Positions 1-8,562 of a DNA stretch of 64,000 nt are shown piece after piece. The translations under genes were made by a program, and so were the position numbers. Numbering within the stretch: position 1 is the stretch's first letter; each line of letters begins with the position of its first letter. The DNA is taken from contig NZ_JAALDM010000015.1 in assembly GCF_014144865.1 (NCBI RefSeq), positions 1 through 64,000 of the forward strand. The letters are read 5' to 3'. The stretch is from Dietzia aerolata (GTDB lineage: Bacteria > Actinomycetota > Actinomycetes > Mycobacteriales > Mycobacteriaceae). Below the pieces are notes generated by a model. That model did not search any database, had not been told where the DNA came from, and saw only the letters and a list, made by a program, of their open reading frames with translations.

Positions 1-504
1 GATCGGGCCATGCTCGAACTCCTCTACGCCTCCGGTGCGCGTGCGGCCGAACTGATCAGTCTCGACGTGGACGATCTGGACGGTCTGGACCGGCCGGAGG
101 GCGGATCGGTGATCCTGCGCGGCAAGGGCGGCAAGGAACGCGTCGTCCCGCTCGGGCGGCCGGCGTGCGAGGCGGTGGGCGCCTACCTTGTCCGGGCACG
201 GCCCGCGCTCGCCGTCAAGGGCGGGCCCGCACTGTTCCTCAACGCCCGTGGAGGGCGGCTGAGCCGCCAGACGCTGTGGAACGTCGTGACCGTCGCCGCC
301 CGGCGCGCCGGGCTGACGCAGGAGGTCTCACCGCACACCTTCCGGCACTCGTTCGCCACCCATCTGCTCGACGGCGGCGCGGATATCCGGGTGGTCCAGG
401 AGCTGCTGGGGCACGCGTCGGTCACCACGACCCAGGTGTACACACTCGTCACGGTCGACACCCTGCGCGAGGTCTGGGCCGAGTGTCACCCTCGGGCACG
501 GTAA
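1..504 (+). CDS. xerD: Tyrosine recombinase XerD, C-terminal part (5' end outside window)
   Basis: This is the catalytic part of a tyrosine site-specific recombinase that resolves chromosome dimers at dif together with XerC. The frame is open from the first base, so the N-terminal core-binding domain lies outside the window. Visible catalytic elements in order are the first arginine in ASGARAAEL, the HTFRHSF box (HxxR), the LLGHAS box with its histidine, and the tyrosine nucleophile in TTTQVYTLV near the C terminus. Position directly before parA, scpA and scpB is the usual actinobacterial housekeeping context, which argues against a phage integrase. XerC is a less likely alternative. Confidence 0.9.
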   Translation, partial: DRAMLELLYASGARAAELISLDVDDLDGLDRPEGGSVILRGKGGKERVVPLGRPACEAVGAYLVRARPALAVKGGPALFLNARGGRLSRQTLWNVVTVAARRAGLTQEVSPHTFRHSFATHLLDGGADIRVVQELLGHASVTTTQVYTLVTVDTLREVWAECHPRAR

Positions 505-558
505 CGTGGCCGCAAGGTACCGCCCGGGTGCGGTTGGAGGCGACGAGAGGAGACGAGG

Positions 559-1455
559 GTGGCGCAGAACACTGGTGCGATGGATCCCGCACTGTTCTCC
601 CGCGCCGAGCTGCTGGGCGCTGACGACCCGGCCGCCGGCGAGGGATTCTCCGCGATCCCCGAACCGGAGCCACTAACCTCGCACGGTCCCGCCGTGGTGC
701 TCTCGATGTGCAACCAGAAGGGCGGCGTCGGCAAGACCACCAGCACCATCAACCTGGCGGCCGCGCTCGCCGAGTACGGGCGACGGGTCCTCGTGGTGGA
801 CCTCGACCCGCAGGGCGCACTGTCCGCGGGGCTGGGGATCCGGCACCACGAGCTCGAGCTGACCGTCTACAACCTGCTCGTCGACCACACGGTGTCGACG
901 GAGGAGGTGCTCGTCCGGACGCGCGTCGAGGGCGTGGACCTCATTCCCGCGAACATTGACCTGTCGGCAGCGGAGATCCAGCTCGTCAACGAGGTGGGCC
1001 GCGAACAGGCGCTGGGCCGGGCCCTGTACCCGGTGCTGGACCGGTACGACTTCGTGCTGATCGACTGCCAGCCCTCGCTGGGCCTGCTCACCGTCAATGC
1101 TCTGGCCTGCTCGGACGGGGTGCTCATCCCGATGGAGTGCGAGTACTTCTCGCTGCGCGGCCTGGCGCTGCTCACCGACACGATCGACAAGGTCCGTGAC
1201 CGGATCAACCCGCGCCTGCACCTGACGGGCATCCTCATCACGATGTTCGACCGGCGGACCGTGCACGCGCGTGATGTGCTGGGCCGGGTGGTGGAGGTCT
1301 TCGGCGACAAGGTCTTCGACACGTTGGTCACCCGGACCGTCCGGTTCCCCGAGACGACGGTGGCCGGCGAGCCCATCACCACGTGGGCGCCCAAATCGGG
1401 TGGCGCCCAGGCGTACCGGGCGCTGGCCCGCGAGGTCATCCAGCGCGGTAGATGA
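559..1455 (+). CDS. parA: ParA/Soj-family ATPase
   Basis: This is a 298-residue ParA/MinD-type ATPase, probably involved in chromosome segregation or linked to the downstream condensin subunits. The deviant Walker A motif NQKGGVGKTTSTINLA lies near residues 52-67 after a short N-terminal extension, and LVVDLDPQG follows near residue 80. A later FVLIDCQPSLG motif is also typical. The GTG start follows a purine-rich GAGGAGACGAGG stretch. No ParB gene is adjacent, so this is the scp-linked ParA paralogue common in Actinobacteria rather than the oriC-proximal parAB pair. Its stop overlaps the scpA start by four bases (ATGA), which indicates translational coupling. Confidence 0.9.
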   Translation: MAQNTGAMDPALFSRAELLGADDPAAGEGFSAIPEPEPLTSHGPAVVLSMCNQKGGVGKTTSTINLAAALAEYGRRVLVVDLDPQGALSAGLGIRHHELELTVYNLLVDHTVSTEEVLVRTRVEGVDLIPANIDLSAAEIQLVNEVGREQALGRALYPVLDRYDFVLIDCQPSLGLLTVNALACSDGVLIPMECEYFSLRGLALLTDTIDKVRDRINPRLHLTGILITMFDRRTVHARDVLGRVVEVFGDKVFDTLVTRTVRFPETTVAGEPITTWAPKSGGAQAYRALAREVIQRGR

Positions 1456-2378
1456 GCGACGCGGTGTCCGACGTCGAGACCCCGCCGGGGCAGGAAGCGG
1501 GCGAGGAGACCGTCCCGGACGCGGTAGCCGAGGAGGGCACCGGTCCGGAGGTGGCCGGTCCCGAGCAGTCCGTCCCGGACGGGGCAGCCGACGGCGAGCG
1601 TGCGTTCACCGTCCACCTCACCAACTTCACCGGCCCGTTCGATCTGCTGCTGGGTCTCATCGACTCCCGCCGCCTCGACGTGACCGAGGTGGCCCTGCAC
1701 ATGGTCACCGACGAGTTCATCGCCCACACCCGCGAGCTGGGCAAGGAGGCCGGGCTCGAGGAGGTCACCGAGTTCCTCGTGGTGGCCGCGACCCTGCTGG
1801 ACCTCAAGACCGCGCGGCTGGTGCCGTCGGGCGAGGTCCAGGATCCGGAGGATCTGGCGCTGCTGCAGGCCCGTGACATGCTGTTCGCGCGGCTGCTGCA
1901 GTTCCGGGCGTTCCGGCGGGTCGCGGAGCTGTTCGCCGAGCTGGACCGCACCGCGCAGCGCGCCTATCCGCGCACCGCGGGACCGGACGAGGAGTTCCTC
2001 GGACTGCTGCCGGAGGTCGAGTTGGGGGTGGACGCAGAACAGCTGGCCACCATCGCCGCGGTGGCGTTTCGGCCGCGCCCGGTCGACGAGGTGGGGGTGG
2101 CCCACGTCCATACACCTGTGGTTTCGGTGCCGGAGCAGGCCGGGCGGGTCCTCGAATTATTGCGGTTCCGTGGGAAGGGAACGTGGGTCGATTTCCGGGA
2201 GTTGATCGCGGGGAGTGGGGAATCCCTCGTCGTCGTCGCCAGGTTTTTGGCCCTGTTGGAGTTGTACCGGGCGCGTGCGGTCGCGCTCACCCAGGACGAG
2301 GCGCTGGGGGACCTGTTGGTGAGCTGGACGGGCGAGGAGGCCACCGAGGTGACGCGCGGAAGGGATGAATGGACTTGA
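1452..2378 (+). CDS. scpA: Segregation and condensation protein A (kleisin)
   Basis: This is a 308-residue ScpA kleisin, which bridges the Smc ATPase heads and binds ScpB in the bacterial condensin complex. An acidic, low-complexity N-terminal extension of about 50 residues precedes the conserved start of the family, VHLTNFTGPFDLLLGLI, followed by LVVAATLLDLKTARLVP. The C-terminal winged-helix part contains a typical VDFRELI segment. The gene overlaps parA by four bases and scpB by ten, so parA, scpA and scpB are probably expressed from one transcript. Confidence 0.93.
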   Translation: MSDAVSDVETPPGQEAGEETVPDAVAEEGTGPEVAGPEQSVPDGAADGERAFTVHLTNFTGPFDLLLGLIDSRRLDVTEVALHMVTDEFIAHTRELGKEAGLEEVTEFLVVAATLLDLKTARLVPSGEVQDPEDLALLQARDMLFARLLQFRAFRRVAELFAELDRTAQRAYPRTAGPDEEFLGLLPEVELGVDAEQLATIAAVAFRPRPVDEVGVAHVHTPVVSVPEQAGRVLELLRFRGKGTWVDFRELIAGSGESLVVVARFLALLELYRARAVALTQDEALGDLLVSWTGEEATEVTRGRDEWT

Positions 2379-3133
2379 GTGAGACGAGTTTTGATGACGA
2401 CGACGAGGTCATTGGCGCGGATCCGGATGAGCCGTCGCTGCGGGCACGTCTCGAGGCTCTTCTGCTCGTGGTAGACCAACCGACCCCCGAGGCGGCTCTC
2501 GCGTCGGCCGCGGGGGCGTCGGTCGGGGAGGTGGACGCCGAACTGCGTGCCTGGCGTGACGACCTCACGGCGGCCGGCAGCGGGATGGACGTGCGTCGGA
2601 CCGGCGAGGGCTGGCGCCTCTACACCCGTCGCGAGCTCGCGCCGTACGTGGAGCGGCTCCTCACCGACGGCACCCGCTCCACCTTGACCCGCGCGGCGCT
2701 CGAGACGCTCGCCGTGATCGCCTACCGCCAGCCGGTCACCCGATCGCGCATCGCGGCGGTGCGTGGCGTCAACGTCGACGGTGTGATGCGTACCCTCGTG
2801 GCGCGCGGTTTGGCGGTCGAATGCGGTACGGATGCCGAGACCGGGGGCATGCTGTATAGGACAACAGAGCTATTTCTGGAAAGATTGGGCCTCGCGTCGC
2901 TCGACGAGCTGCCGGACATCGCCCCGCTGTTGCCGGATGTCGACCTGGTCGACGAGATGAGCGACGACCCCGCGGACGACCCGCGGATCCCGGTGGGGCG
3001 GCGGCGGGCGGCGACACCCGCGGCCGAGGACCGGGCCGATGCCGACGCCGATGCTGACGTAGAAGCCGAAGTGGACGCCGACGCCGACCCGGTCTCCCAG
3101 ACCGACCCTGAACCCGACGACGAAGAGATGTGA
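2369..3133 (+). CDS. scpB: Segregation and condensation protein B
   Basis: This is a 254-residue ScpB, the winged-helix partner of ScpA in the Smc-ScpAB complex. The conserved core includes LEALLLVVDQPT, the ALETLAVIAYRQPVTRSRI helix and a RGVNVDGVMRTLVARGL segment. After the core at about residue 195 there is a long acidic tail rich in alternating Asp and Ala, ending EPDDEEM. The tail is probably disordered and is of a type common in high-GC actinobacteria. The start codon lies inside the end of scpA. Confidence 0.93.
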   Translation: MDLSETSFDDDDEVIGADPDEPSLRARLEALLLVVDQPTPEAALASAAGASVGEVDAELRAWRDDLTAAGSGMDVRRTGEGWRLYTRRELAPYVERLLTDGTRSTLTRAALETLAVIAYRQPVTRSRIAAVRGVNVDGVMRTLVARGLAVECGTDAETGGMLYRTTELFLERLGLASLDELPDIAPLLPDVDLVDEMSDDPADDPRIPVGRRRAATPAAEDRADADADADVEAEVDADADPVSQTDPEPDDEEM

Positions 3134-3140
3134 CATCCCC

Positions 3141-3899
3141 ATGACTGAATCCGCTGGCCGAGAAGGCGCACCGGTCCGACTCCAGAAGATCCTCGCGCAG
3201 GCGGGCGTGGCCTCCCGCCGTGCCTCCGAGGATCTCATCGCGCGGGGTCGGGTCGAGGTTGATGGCAAGATCGTGCGCGAGATGGGCATCAAGGTCGATC
3301 CCGCGACGGCGGTGATCCGGGTCGATGGCACGCGAATCGTCCTCGACGACACCCTGGTGTACCTCGCACTGAACAAGCCCCGCGGCTACCACACGACCAT
3401 GTCCGACGAGCGCGGTCGGCCCTGCGTGGGTGACCTCGTGGCCGACCGGATCGACGCCGGTCAGCGGCTGTTCCACGTCGGCCGACTCGATGCCGACACC
3501 GAGGGACTGCTGCTGGTGACCAACGACGGCGAGCTGGCGCACCGCCTCATGCACCCGTCGTACGAGGTGTCCAAGACCTACATGGCGACGGTGACCGGCG
3601 TCGTGGGCAAGGGCGTCGGCAAGCAACTCCGCGACGGCATCGAGCTGGAGGACGGGCCGGCCAAGGTCGACCAGTTCTCGCTCCTGGACGTCCACGACGG
3701 CCGCTCGCTGGTCAAGGTGGTCCTGCACGAGGGGCGCAAGCACATCGTCCGCCGGATCCTCGCCGAGGTCGGTCACCCCGTCGAGGGGCTGGTGCGCACC
3801 CGCTTCGGCGCCGTGGCGCTGGGCGATCAGCGCGCGGGCAGCTTCCGCAAGCTCAACCGCAAAGAGGTCTCCGACCTGTACGAGGCGGTGGGCCTGTGA
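3141..3899 (+). CDS. rluB: 23S rRNA pseudouridine synthase of the RluB/RsuA family
   Basis: This 252-residue enzyme isomerises uridine to pseudouridine in 23S rRNA. An N-terminal S4 RNA-binding domain (about residues 10-60, [19 protein letters not shown]) is followed by the catalytic domain with the family signature [18 protein letters not shown], where the first Asp after GRL is the catalytic residue. The later [15 protein letters not shown] segment is typical of the RsuA/RluB/E/F group. It sits between scpB and cmk, the standard arrangement in Actinobacteria and Firmicutes. RluB rather than RluE/F or RsuA is inferred from that context. Confidence 0.9.
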   Translation: MTESAGREGAPVRLQKILAQAGVASRRASEDLIARGRVEVDGKIVREMGIKVDPATAVIRVDGTRIVLDDTLVYLALNKPRGYHTTMSDERGRPCVGDLVADRIDAGQRLFHVGRLDADTEGLLLVTNDGELAHRLMHPSYEVSKTYMATVTGVVGKGVGKQLRDGIELEDGPAKVDQFSLLDVHDGRSLVKVVLHEGRKHIVRRILAEVGHPVEGLVRTRFGAVALGDQRAGSFRKLNRKEVSDLYEAVGL

Positions 3900-4636
3900 A
3901 CGCCACGCAGCCGACCAGACGCATCGCCATCGACGGCCCCGCCGGAACCGGTAAGTCCACCCTCGCGCGCACTCTCGCGCGGCGCATCGGCGGGGCGTAT
4001 CTCGACACCGGCGCGATGTACCGGGTGGCCACGCTGCAGGTGCTCCGGGCCGGCATCGACCCGGACGACGCCGACGCCGTGATCGCCGCGACCTCCGACC
4101 TGCCGCTCGAGGTGGGCACGGACGCCGGGGCCGAGCGGATTCTGCTGGGCGCCGAGGACGTCAGTGAGGAGATCCGGACCGCCCAGGTCACCGCGAACGT
4201 CTCGGCGGTGTCCGCGGTTCCGCAGGTGCGGGAGAACATGGTGGAACTGCAGCGGCGACTTGCCGCCGGCGGCGGCACCGTGGTCCTCGAAGGCCGGGAC
4301 ATCGGGACCGTCGTCCTGCCCGACGCCGAGGTCAAGATCTACCTCACCGCCAGCCCCGAGGTCCGCGCGCAGCGCCGCACCGACCAGGACCGGTCCGCCG
4401 GCCGCGACGCCGACTACGACGAGGTCCTCGCCGCGGTCATCGAGCGCGACCGCAAGGACTCCACCCGCGCCGCGAGCCCGCTCCGGCCCGCGGAGGACGC
4501 CGTGGTGATCGATACCTCCGACCTCACCCTCGAGGCCGTGCTCGATCGACTGATCGCGCTCGCCGTCGGGACCGACGCGTCGCAGCGCGCCACCGCAGCG
4601 TCGCAGGGCGCCACCGCAGAAGGGAACGCACAGTGA
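3896..4636 (+). CDS. cmk: Cytidylate kinase
   Basis: This 246-residue (d)CMP kinase phosphorylates CMP and dCMP with ATP. The P-loop is [14 protein letters not shown] near residues 12-25, with YLDTGAMYR and [22 protein letters not shown] as further family motifs. The start overlaps the end of rluB (GTGA), and the end overlaps der in the same way, so the three genes are coupled. The last 20 residues are not part of the family core. They contain an in-frame duplication, ASQRATA followed by ASQGATA, caused by a 21-bp tandem repeat. Confidence 0.94.
   Translation: MNATQPTRRIAIDGPAGTGKSTLARTLARRIGGAYLDTGAMYRVATLQVLRAGIDPDDADAVIAATSDLPLEVGTDAGAERILLGAEDVSEEIRTAQVTANVSAVSAVPQVRENMVELQRRLAAGGGTVVLEGRDIGTVVLPDAEVKIYLTASPEVRAQRRTDQDRSAGRDADYDEVLAAVIERDRKDSTRAASPLRPAEDAVVIDTSDLTLEAVLDRLIALAVGTDASQRATAASQGATAEGNAQ
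4577..4618 (+). repeat. 21-bp tandem duplication inside the 3' end of cmk
   Basis: Two adjacent 21-base copies (4577-4597 and 4598-4618) differ at one position. They are in frame and encode the duplicated heptapeptides ASQRATA and ASQGATA at the cytidylate kinase C terminus, just before the stop and the coupled der start. Confidence 0.85.
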
Positions 4637-6090
4637 CCGATTCCGAGGATTTCGACCTGCCCTCCGGCCCCGCCGAGGAGACCATTGAGGACGGATGGAG
4701 CGACGACACCGACTGGGAGTCGATCGCGCAGGAATACGCCGATGAGATCGAGACGGAGATCGAGGGGGTCGAGATCCTCCCGACCGTCGCGATCGTCGGC
4801 CGCCCTAACGTCGGCAAGTCGACACTGGTCAACAGGATCATCGGCCGCCGCGAGGCAGTTGTCGAGGACGTTCCCGGTGTGACCCGCGACCGGGTGTCGT
4901 ACGAGGCGCTGTGGAACGGCCGATCGTTCATGGTCCAGGACACCGGTGGCTGGGAACAGGACGCCAAGGGGCTGCACCGGTCCATCGCCCAGCAGGCCGA
5001 GATCGCGATGGGCACCGCCGACCTCATCGTGTTGGTCTGTGACGGCACCGTCGGCATCACCGCCGGCGACGCGACCGTGGCCAAGACTCTCCGCCGGTCC
5101 AAAACCCCGGTGATCCTCGCGGTGAACAAGGTCGACAGCGAGAAGGCCGAGCTCGAGTCCGCGGAGTTCTGGGCCCTCGGCCTGGACCAGCCCTTCGCGA
5201 TCTCGGCGGCCCACGGTCGCGGCACCGGTGACCTGCTCGACGAGATCATGGACCAGCTGCCGTCCAAGGCGTCCATGCGCGAGGTCGCTGACACCCCCCG
5301 CCGGGTCGCGCTCGTCGGCAAACCCAACGTGGGCAAATCGAGTCTGATCAACAAGCTCACCGGCGAGGACCGCTCGGTGGTGGACAACGTCGCCGGCACG
5401 ACGGTCGACCCCGTCGACTCGCTGGTCGAACTCGGCGGCAAGACCTGGCGCTTCGTGGACACCGCGGGGCTGCGACGCAAGGTCAACCAGGCGTACGGAC
5501 ACGAGTACTACGCCTCGCTTCGTACGCGGGGCGCGATCGAGGCCGCCGAGGTCGTGGTGTTGCTGCTGGATGCCTCGGAGCCGATCACGGAGCAGGACCT
5601 CCGGGTGATCTCCATGGTCGCCGACGCGGGCCGAGCCCTGGTGATCGCTTTCAACAAGTGGGACCTGGTGGACGAGGACCGCCGGTACGACCTCGACAAG
5701 GAGATCGACCGCGAACTGTCCAAGATCCTGTCCTGGGCACACCGCGTGAATATCTCGGCCAAGACGGGTCGCGCCCTGGCGAAACTGGTCCCCGCGATGG
5801 AGACGGCCCTGGAGTCGTGGGACAAGCGGATCCCCACCGGCCCGCTCAATACGTGGATGAACGAGGTCGTCGCGGCGACCCCACCCCCGATGAGAGGTGG
5901 GCGCCTGCCGCGGATCCGGTTCTGTACTCAGGCCACCACCCGTCCGCCGACGTTCGTACTGTTCTCCACAGGTTTTCTGGAGGCCAACTACCGGCGTTTT
6001 CTCGAGCGCCGACTGCGTGAGACCTTCGGTTTCGACGGCTCGCCGGTACGCGTGAACGTCCGGGTCAAGGAGCGCCGACAGCGGAAGTGA
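4633..6090 (+). CDS. der: Ribosome biogenesis GTPase Der (EngA)
   Basis: This is a 485-residue double-GTPase that acts in late 50S ribosomal subunit assembly. It has two consecutive G domains, with P-loops GRPNVGKST near residue 56 and GKPNVGKSS near residue 229, and NKVD and NKWD G4 motifs. A C-terminal KH-like domain follows, ending in a basic [10 protein letters not shown] tail. An acidic N-terminal extension of about 50 residues precedes the first G domain, as is usual in actinobacterial Der. The GTG start overlaps the cmk stop. It is the last protein gene of the operon before tRNA-Pro. Confidence 0.95.
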   Translation: MTDSEDFDLPSGPAEETIEDGWSDDTDWESIAQEYADEIETEIEGVEILPTVAIVGRPNVGKSTLVNRIIGRREAVVEDVPGVTRDRVSYEALWNGRSFMVQDTGGWEQDAKGLHRSIAQQAEIAMGTADLIVLVCDGTVGITAGDATVAKTLRRSKTPVILAVNKVDSEKAELESAEFWALGLDQPFAISAAHGRGTGDLLDEIMDQLPSKASMREVADTPRRVALVGKPNVGKSSLINKLTGEDRSVVDNVAGTTVDPVDSLVELGGKTWRFVDTAGLRRKVNQAYGHEYYASLRTRGAIEAAEVVVLLLDASEPITEQDLRVISMVADAGRALVIAFNKWDLVDEDRRYDLDKEIDRELSKILSWAHRVNISAKTGRALAKLVPAMETALESWDKRIPTGPLNTWMNEVVAATPPPMRGGRLPRIRFCTQATTRPPTFVLFSTGFLEANYRRFLERRLRETFGFDGSPVRVNVRVKERRQRK

Positions 6091-6159
6091 CCCCGATTGG
6101 GAGATGCCTCCCGAGGTGCGATAGTCTGTTCCAGTCGCTGCGGTGAGAGCCGCGGAAGA

Positions 6160-6233
<74 letters not shown>

Positions 6234-6250
6234 CACAGATTAATGCAGGC

Positions 6251-6285
6251 CAGGGTCGGTTTCCTTGCAAGGGAAACCGGCCCTG
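6251..6285 (+). terminator. Terminator after tRNA-Pro
   Basis: A 14-bp stem with one G-T wobble (6251-6264 with 6272-6285) closes a short loop and is followed within a few bases by TTGTTT. It lies 18 bases after the tRNA and should end its transcript. Confidence 0.75.
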
Positions 6286-6466
6286 ACTCGTTGTTTACCC
6301 CACTTGCACCCCATCGGCGTGCTCTCGGGATCTCCGCCGAATCAATGCTCCTGACACCCTGGCGCTTTCGCGGGCGTACTGGCGATGTGCGCTAGCCTGG
6401 CCCGGTGGACGCCGCCGGTCCGGGTGGGACTGTGCGGCACGTTTTCCGGCAGAGGGGTAAGGCCAA

Positions 6467-7093
6467 GTGGGGGAATTTCTCATCGTGATCGGTGTGGTGA
6501 TCGTGATAGTGGCGATCATCGGACTCGTGATGAACGCACGGCGAGCCGGAAAGAACTCAGTCCCCGGCTCGCGTCGGGACCCCCTGGCCTCTGACCAGGT
6601 CGCTCAGGGCTTCGGGCCCCGGAACCTCGGCCCTGGCGCGATCGTCGCGTATGGCGGAATCGACTACGTGGTCCGGGGCACCATCACTCTTCATCAGGGT
6701 TCCTTTGTCTGGTGGGAGCACCTTCTCGACGGGGGTGACGGTGCCCAGTGGCTCGGTGTCGAGGTGGACGAGGGGCAACTTGAGATCACATGGTGGACCA
6801 CCCGCAGGGGGCACGGACTCCTGCCGGCCCCCGAAGTGGTCCTGGACGACAGAGTTCATCGGGAGGACGAGTCGGGCGCAGCCCAGTACTCCTGTGAAGG
6901 CACGACTGGCCTCCCCCCGCAGGGGCAGATGCGGTATCGGGACTACCGGACCCAGGACGGGAGCTCGCTCCTGTCGTTCGAAGACTGGGACGGTTCCGGC
7001 TGGGAGCTCTCGTCCGGTCGTCCGATGTCGCCGGGGGAGCTGACCGTCTATCCCGCCCCGCCCGCGCCAGGAGCCCCGGGGTACCGCGCGTGA
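6467..7093 (+). CDS. DUF4178 protein with N-terminal membrane anchor
   Basis: This 208-residue protein has a single hydrophobic segment at residues 4-22 (LIVIGVVIVIVAIIGLVM), followed by a cytoplasmic beta-rich DUF4178 domain. That domain includes PGAIVAYGGIDYVVRGTI, FVWWEHLLDGGDGAQWLGVE and a YRDYRTQDG stretch. Its molecular function is unknown. It opens a five-gene set (DUF4178, DUF2617, DUF4247, DUF350, spermidine synthase-like) in which neighbours overlap or nearly touch, so joint expression is very likely. The GTG start is preceded by AAGGCCAA. The domain label comes from recalled family patterns and was not searched. Confidence 0.75.
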   Translation: MGEFLIVIGVVIVIVAIIGLVMNARRAGKNSVPGSRRDPLASDQVAQGFGPRNLGPGAIVAYGGIDYVVRGTITLHQGSFVWWEHLLDGGDGAQWLGVEVDEGQLEITWWTTRRGHGLLPAPEVVLDDRVHREDESGAAQYSCEGTTGLPPQGQMRYRDYRTQDGSSLLSFEDWDGSGWELSSGRPMSPGELTVYPAPPAPGAPGYRA

Positions 7094-7662
7094 CTCTTCA
7101 CCACCTCGATGTGCAGCCGGACGACGTGGCAGCGTCGGAACTCGGGTACCGGGTCGACTTCGAACCAGCCCCGGCAGCACTGGCAACTGCAGTTCTCGAA
7201 CATCCGCACCACCCTGTGTCGCTCCGGGTAGCCATACTCGGGGCGTCCCACGCGGTCACCGTGATCGTCGACGGGCGGGACTCCATCACGGAGGAGGTGT
7301 CCTGTCGGGCATCGACCGCGGGGGGAGGTCTTCCGCATGCCGGCGAAACGCACACCTGCCCGGAGGGCGTACATCACCTCAGGGGCGCCGTGGACGCGGT
7401 GCCATCGGGCAGATTTTCCGCAGTGGTGCGGGAGCTGACCGATCGTGCGGTGAACGAGCCGCATGTTCTCGCGGGCAGGTTTCCCGGAGCTGAGGGTGCG
7501 CTGACCGTGGTGGAGGCGAGAGCCCACAGCAGAGGTTGGCAGTGGCGCACCTGGCATCTCTACCCCGCCGATGAGACCGTGGAGGCCGGTGGCGAGATCG
7601 TGACGACTGAATCAGGGTTCGAAATGGCGTTTGCGGGCGCGGTGACGGAGGAAGTGGCGTGA
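7090..7662 (+). CDS. DUF2617 family protein
   Basis: This 190-residue soluble protein overlaps the DUF4178 gene at its start (GTGA) and the DUF4247 gene at its end. It has no signal peptide or membrane segment. Recognisable features are SLRVAILGASHAVTV in the first third and GWQWRTWHLYP near the C terminus. Those, with its place between DUF4178 and DUF4247, point to the DUF2617 family of actinobacteria. No catalytic residues can be named. The function is unknown and is inferred only to be shared with the spermidine synthase-like cassette. Confidence 0.7.
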   Translation: MTLHHLDVQPDDVAASELGYRVDFEPAPAALATAVLEHPHHPVSLRVAILGASHAVTVIVDGRDSITEEVSCRASTAGGGLPHAGETHTCPEGVHHLRGAVDAVPSGRFSAVVRELTDRAVNEPHVLAGRFPGAEGALTVVEARAHSRGWQWRTWHLYPADETVEAGGEIVTTESGFEMAFAGAVTEEVA

Positions 7663-8078
7663 AGCGCAGCAAATGGTTGGTTATCGCCCTGTGCGGGGGA
7701 GTGGTGGCGGTACTGCTCGGGCTCGTCCTGGTAGCTGCCGGAACCAACGCTGTGCGGTACGTGCGCGACAACTACACTCCGACCGCTCAGTCTGCGAATA
7801 CCTATGATTGCCGCGGCAGCGTCGATGAAACAGTCGCCGACATCTCAGATCACGAGCGCCCCGACGCGAGTAGTCGTCAGGGTGATACCGAGTACATGCG
7901 GTATGACAAGGACATGATCATCGTCGGGCCCTCGGGTTCACTGCCGTGCCGTGTTCAGCTCGACGAGAACTCCCGCACACTGCGGTCTGGCGGATTCCTG
8001 TTCCTCGGAGGCGCTTTCGGCCCCCGGAGCCCGGCTAGCTCGTCGGGCGGAAGCTCCGGCGGCTTCGGAGCCAAGTAA
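7659..8078 (+). CDS. DUF4247 membrane-anchored protein with Gly/Ser-rich tail
   Basis: This 139-residue protein has a basic N terminus (MKRSK) and one strong hydrophobic segment at about residues 6-28, so it is probably an exported single-pass or signal-anchor protein. The outward-facing part has two cysteines (YDCRGS and LPCRV) that could pair. A YMRYDKDMIIVGPSGS stretch is characteristic of DUF4247. The protein ends in a flexible tail, SSSGGSSGGFGAK. It overlaps DUF2617 by four bases. Function is unknown. The family regularly accompanies DUF350 and spermidine synthase-like genes. Confidence 0.7.
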   Translation: MKRSKWLVIALCGGVVAVLLGLVLVAAGTNAVRYVRDNYTPTAQSANTYDCRGSVDETVADISDHERPDASSRQGDTEYMRYDKDMIIVGPSGSLPCRVQLDENSRTLRSGGFLFLGGAFGPRSPASSSGGSSGGFGAK

Positions 8079-8127
8079 CACTCGTAATCGGCCCCGATGG
8101 CCACAATGTGAAGGAGATCCGGAGAAT

Positions 8128-8562
8128 ATGGGCGACCACATCCCTGACCTGCTCGACGGAATCGGCGTGTCCCTGGCCTACTTCGGCGTAGGCGCCCTCG
8201 TGTTGGCTGCCGGCTTCGTTGTTCTCGATCTACTGACTCCGGGGAGCTTGCGTCAGCACGTTTTCATCGATCATCGCCCCAACGCCGCAGCCCTTCACGC
8301 TGCTTCCGCCATCGCGTTGTCCATCATCGTGGTGACGGTGATGGTCAATGCCTCCGACGAGCTCCTGTTGGGCCTTGTTGATGTGGCGGTATACGGGATT
8401 CTGGGGATCATCTTCCAGGCCGTGACCCTGGTGATCCTGGAGTTGGTGGTGCCGGGACGCTTCCGAGATCTCGTTGCCGCCCCCACCTTCAGCACCGCGT
8501 CTCTCGCCGTGGCCGCGACACTCATCGCGGTTGGCGCAGTGAACGCCGCAGCCATTGCCTGA
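8128..8562 (+). CDS. DUF350 integral membrane protein
   Basis: This 144-residue protein is almost entirely hydrophobic, with about four predicted membrane helices, as in the DUF350 family (E. coli YjfL type). The ATG at 8128 was chosen because AAGGAG lies at 8111-8116 and the upstream in-frame region only overlaps the previous gene. A conserved-looking LLTPGSLRQHVFIDHRPNAAA loop follows the second half of helix one. In E. coli, yjfL sits near a glutathionylspermidine synthase-like gene, so the link with polyamine-type chemistry recurs. The exact function is not known. Confidence 0.75.
   Translation: MGDHIPDLLDGIGVSLAYFGVGALVLAAGFVVLDLLTPGSLRQHVFIDHRPNAAALHAASAIALSIIVVTVMVNASDELLLGLVDVAVYGILGIIFQAVTLVILELVVPGRFRDLVAAPTFSTASLAVAATLIAVGAVNAAAIA

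Noticed and set aside
1-504. Phage or island integrase
   Set aside because: The recombinase sits in the xerD-parA-scpA-scpB housekeeping order, and no phage genes follow.
867-2111. 414-residue minus-strand frame opposite parA and scpA
   Set aside because: It lies antisense to two certain genes and has a His/Arg-rich composition typical of GC-rich shadows.
4414-5742. 442-residue open frame on the minus strand opposite der
   Set aside because: It is antisense to a clear Der GTPase, has no recognisable domain or ribosome binding site, and reflects the high-GC codon pattern.
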